This document shows positions 61,442-64,000 of a stretch of 64,000 nucleotides of DNA, in pieces; positions within the stretch are counted from its first letter, which is position 1; every line of letters starts with the position of its first letter. Where the stretch lies: contig JADYYK010000054.1 in assembly GCA_020853705.1 (NCBI GenBank), positions 1 to 64,000 of the forward strand. The letters run 5' to 3'. The DNA comes from Deltaproteobacteria bacterium. Lineage in GTDB: Bacteria; Myxococcota_A; Polyangia; Haliangiales; JADYYK01. The notes under the pieces are model-generated. The model was not told the DNA's origin. It made no database searches and saw only the letters and a program-made list of their open reading frames with translations. The position numbers and the translations under genes are program-made.

Positions 61442-64000
61442 CTACCTGACCTTGCGCCGGGCCGGGCCGCGCTCGTCCACGCACTGCAGGAAGGCCCGGT
61501 TGGTGATGCGCGGCGTGATGAAGATCAGCACCTCGGTGCGATCGTCGCTGCGGCGCTCGTTGCGGAAGAAGAAGCCGATGATCGGCAGCTTCCCGAACCA
61601 GGGCACCGTGCGCACCGCGTGGCCGGTCTGGCGCGTGTAGATGCCGCCGATGACCGCGGTGTCGCCGTCGCGCACGATCAGGTTGGTGTGCGCCTCCTTG
61701 CGCAGGATGGAGGGGTCACCGCGCGCGCCGCGGTTGTTGAAGTCGGCTTCGTTCTTGCGCACCAGGATGTCCATCACCACCGAGCAGTCGGCGCGGGTCA
61801 CGTGCGGCACCACCTCGAGCTGCAGGTCGGCGGGCACGAACTGCGTCTGCGCGCCCTGCGGGCCGATGACCTGGATCGGGATCGACACGCCCTGCGAGAT
61901 GGTCGCGCGCTGGTTGTCCAGCGTGAGGATCTTGGGCGCCGACACGATGCGGACCGTGCCCATGTCCTCCAGCGCGGTCAGGCGCAGGTTGATGTTGAAG
62001 TTGCCACCGACCGAGCCGAGCGTGAGGCCGACGCCGCCGCCTTCGCCGGGGCTGATGCCGGCCGGCAGGTTGACCGCGAACTCGGGGTCGGCGCTGACGC
62101 CGCGGGTGTCGCCGCCGCCGTTGGCGCCGGTGGTCGCGATGGAGCTCGGGAAGATCAGGCCGGTGCCGTTGCCGCCCGCCGGTGAGGCCGAGAAGCCGTA
62201 GCCCCACTGCACGCCGATCTCGCGAGCGAACGTCGAGCGCGCCTCGACCACGCGGGCCTCGATGAGCACCTGCGGGGTCTGGGTGTCGAGGTACGAGAGC
62301 AGGTCGCGGATGGCGTCGCGGGTCGCCGCCACGTCGGTGACGATGATCGAGTTGGTGCGATCATCGACCGCGATGCGACCGCGCGCCGAGCGCAGATCCT
62401 CGATGTTCTCGATGAGCTCGCTGGCCCGGGCGTAGTTGAGCGTGAAGATCTCGGGCCGCACCGGCTCCTCGACGCGGCGCTTCTGGGCCTCGTCCTCGGC
62501 CTGCTTGCGCTCGGCGTCGGCCTGGGCCGAGGTCAGCACGCGCACCAGGCGCCCGCGCTGCGTCCACTCCAGCCCCTTGGACTTGAGGATGACGTCGAGC
62601 GCGTCGTACCAGTACACGTCGGTCATGCGCACCGTGACGGTGGCCTTGACGTCGTCGGGCACCACGATGTCCACGCCGACGACCGTGCTCATGATGCGCA
62701 GCACGTTGTGGATGTCGGCGTCCTTGAAGTCGAGATCGACCTTCTTGCGCGGCCCCTGGGTGCGGCGACCGCCGACCTGAGCCACGCGGGTGGACGGCGC
62801 CGGGCCGCCCGGGGTGTACGACGCCACCCGCGGCGGCGGCACCGAGCCGACGCGCTGCGACGGCTTCTGCGTCGCGGCCGCGAAGGCGGCGCGATCGTAC
62901 GAGATCACGAAGCCGGTGCCGGTGCGGCGCAGCTCGGGCTCGAGGTCGGCGCCGAGGTCGATGACCACGCGGGTGGCGCCGGGCACGTCGGGGTCGGCGT
63001 ATGACGACACCGCCTGCACCGGGCCGTTGTAGTCGCTGGCGTCGAGCGTCTGCTCGAGGTCCTTGGGCAGGTTGGTCTGCTCGAGGCGCAGCACGGTGCG
63101 CTGCCGCTTGGTCGGCAGAAGCTCGTACTTCACCAGGCCCGAGACGTCGATGATGACCTCGGAGTGATCGCTGTAGTCGGCGAAGTCGATGCGCTTGACG
63201 ATGATGCCGCCCAGGCGCTGCTTGGCCTTGGCCGCAGCCGCCGCGTCGGCGGTCGCCTTGTCGGTCTTGGCCCGCGCCGCCACCTCGGCCGCCAGCTTGT
63301 CCGCCTTGGCCTTCTCGGCGATGAGGCGCGCGTTCTCGTCCGCCCTGGCCTTGGCCTCGGCACGCGCCAGCGCCTCGGCGTCCGCCTTGGCCTTGGCCTC
63401 CGCGGCCTGCTTGTCCGCCCTGGCCTTGGCCTCGGCCGCCAGCTTGTCCGCCCTGGCCTTGGCCTCCGCCTTGGCCACCGCCTCGGCCTCCGCCTTGGCC
63501 TCCGCCGCCAGCCGCGCCTTCTCCTCCGCGTCGGCCTTGGCCTCGGCCAGCCTGCGCGCCTTCTCCTCGGCCTTGGCCTTGGCCTCGGCGATCAGCCGCG
63601 CCTTCTCCTCGGCGTCCGCCTTGGCCTTGGCCTCGGCCGCCAGCTTGTCCGCCTTGGCCTTGGCCTCCGCCGCCGCCTTGGCCTCGGCGACCAGCCGCGC
63701 CTTCTCCTCGGCCTGCGCCTTGGCAGCCGCGACAGCGCGCGCCTTCTCTTCGGCGTCCGCCTTGGCCTTGGCCTGCGCCCGCGCCTCGGCCTCCGCCTTC
63801 AGCTTCTGCTCGGCCGCCAGCTTGTCCGCCTTGGCCCTGGCCTCCGCCTGCGCCCGCGCCTCGGCCTCCGCCCTCAGCTTCTGCTCGGCCGCCAGCTTGT
63901 CCGCCTTGGCCCTGGCCTCCGCCTGCGCCCGCGCCTCGGCCTCCGCCTTCAGCTTCTGCTCGGCCGCCAGCTTGTCCGCCTTGGCCCTGGCCTCGGCAGC
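61442..64000 (-). CDS. pilQ: Type IV pilus secretin PilQ, 5' partial
   Basis: At least 852 residues; the frame stays open to the window edge. From the visible N-terminal side: more than 240 residues of Lys/Ala/Glu-rich coiled-coil repeats (KADKLAAEAKAKADAEEKAR), an AMIN domain (VIIDVSGLVKYELLP, PGATRVVIDLGADLE), an STN/secretin-N domain (VDLDFKDADIHNVLRIMSTV, ARASELIENIEDLRSARG) and the secretin beta-barrel (VEARSTFAREIGVQWGYGF, EVVPHVTRADCSVVMDI, VPWFGKLPIIGFFFRNERR). It forms the outer-membrane pore for type IV pili. The Lys/Ala/Glu region, like that of TolA, would span the periplasm and is unusually long. Confidence 0.9.
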   Translation of the reverse strand, partial: AAEARAKADKLAAEQKLKAEAEARAQAEARAKADKLAAEQKLRAEAEARAQAEARAKADKLAAEQKLKAEAEARAQAKAKADAEEKARAVAAAKAQAEEKARLVAEAKAAAEAKAKADKLAAEAKAKADAEEKARLIAEAKAKAEEKARRLAEAKADAEEKARLAAEAKAEAEAVAKAEAKARADKLAAEAKARADKQAAEAKAKADAEALARAEAKARADENARLIAEKAKADKLAAEVAARAKTDKATADAAAAAKAKQRLGGIIVKRIDFADYSDHSEVIIDVSGLVKYELLPTKRQRTVLRLEQTNLPKDLEQTLDASDYNGPVQAVSSYADPDVPGATRVVIDLGADLEPELRRTGTGFVISYDRAAFAAATQKPSQRVGSVPPPRVASYTPGGPAPSTRVAQVGGRRTQGPRKKVDLDFKDADIHNVLRIMSTVVGVDIVVPDDVKATVTVRMTDVYWYDALDVILKSKGLEWTQRGRLVRVLTSAQADAERKQAEDEAQKRRVEEPVRPEIFTLNYARASELIENIEDLRSARGRIAVDDRTNSIIVTDVAATRDAIRDLLSYLDTQTPQVLIEARVVEARSTFAREIGVQWGYGFSASPAGGNGTGLIFPSSIATTGANGGGDTRGVSADPEFAVNLPAGISPGEGGGVGLTLGSVGGNFNINLRLTALEDMGTVRIVSAPKILTLDNQRATISQGVSIPIQVIGPQGAQTQFVPADLQLEVVPHVTRADCSVVMDILVRKNEADFNNRGARGDPSILRKEAHTNLIVRDGDTAVIGGIYTRQTGHAVRTVPWFGKLPIIGFFFRNERRSDDRTEVLIFITPRITNRAFLQCVDERGPARRKVR
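63786..64000 (-). repeat. 75-bp tandem repeat in pilQ coding region
   Basis: Nearly identical 75-bp units start at 63786, 63861 and 63936 and run off the window. They code for 25-residue units of the form EQKL(K/R)AEAEARAQAEARAK plus ADKLAA. Less regular versions continue down to about 63250. Confidence 0.88.

Overview
The window is very GC-rich and densely coded. It carries many lipoproteins, a MerR-TPR regulator, Stig1-like Cys-rich repeats, a PilQ secretin with AMIN domain, a FliA/WhiG-type sigma factor and a bacterial Ku/LigD pair. This mix points to a Myxococcota genome (Polyangia, Haliangiales/Kofleriaceae-like); the assignment is inference from style, not from a marker gene. Both ends cut genes.

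Layout. 1-8.1 kb: surface lipoproteins, a MerR-TPR regulator, the divergent Ku/LigD end-joining pair and a DUF4031 protein. 8.1-20 kb: an AbiEii-like nucleotidyltransferase with a small partner, a glycosyltransferase, an EamA transporter, two amidohydrolase lipoproteins, PolX, ArfB and a copper amine oxidase. 20.0-28.7 kb: a tRNA array, all on the minus strand, with its own sigma70-type promoter at about 28.68 kb. I can fold 25 near-complete tRNAs in it that together serve all 20 amino acids, plus one tRNA-Val with an insertion and several degenerate or interrupted tRNA-like elements. Embedded between the tRNAs, on the same strand, are RtcB RNA ligase, a Ro60/TROVE-vWA protein, an HNH endonuclease and an unrecognised basic protein. 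Just upstream lies an RlaP-like RNA-repair nucleotidyltransferase directly behind hflX. 31.4-34.1 kb: zinc-ribbon protein, lipoprotein, dienelactone hydrolase, prepilin peptidase. 34.2-42.2 kb: proB-proA-rsfS-rlmH-gpmI-comF-smpB housekeeping run. 42.2-48 kb: a 1313-residue nSTAND1-like NTPase with HEAT repeats, queF and a PLC-like protein. 48-64 kb: a nucleoside-phosphorylase-like protein, a ferritin-like protein, a Gly-rich DUF1565 lipoprotein, a recA-led minus-strand run (recA, small protein, epimerase, mtnA, class II aldolase, uracil-DNA glycosylase), a DUF4062-GAF protein, a sigma factor and the 3' part of pilQ with a long K/A/E-rich repeat region.

The most interesting part is the array. 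A full 20-amino-acid tRNA set is linked to three proteins of known bacterial RNA-repair neighbourhoods (RtcB, Ro60, RlaP). Many of the tRNAs have unusual anticodon loops: C33 instead of U33 in several, and a mismatched 31-39 closing pair in others. One tRNA has a 56-nt anticodon-loop insertion, and a 24-nt motif recurs four times. I read it as a candidate tRNA reserve-and-repair island, possibly against tRNA-cleaving toxins; that function is inference. A second window-wide signal is a TAnnnT box 5-9 bp before the start codon of at least 16 genes, which suggests widespread leaderless transcription.
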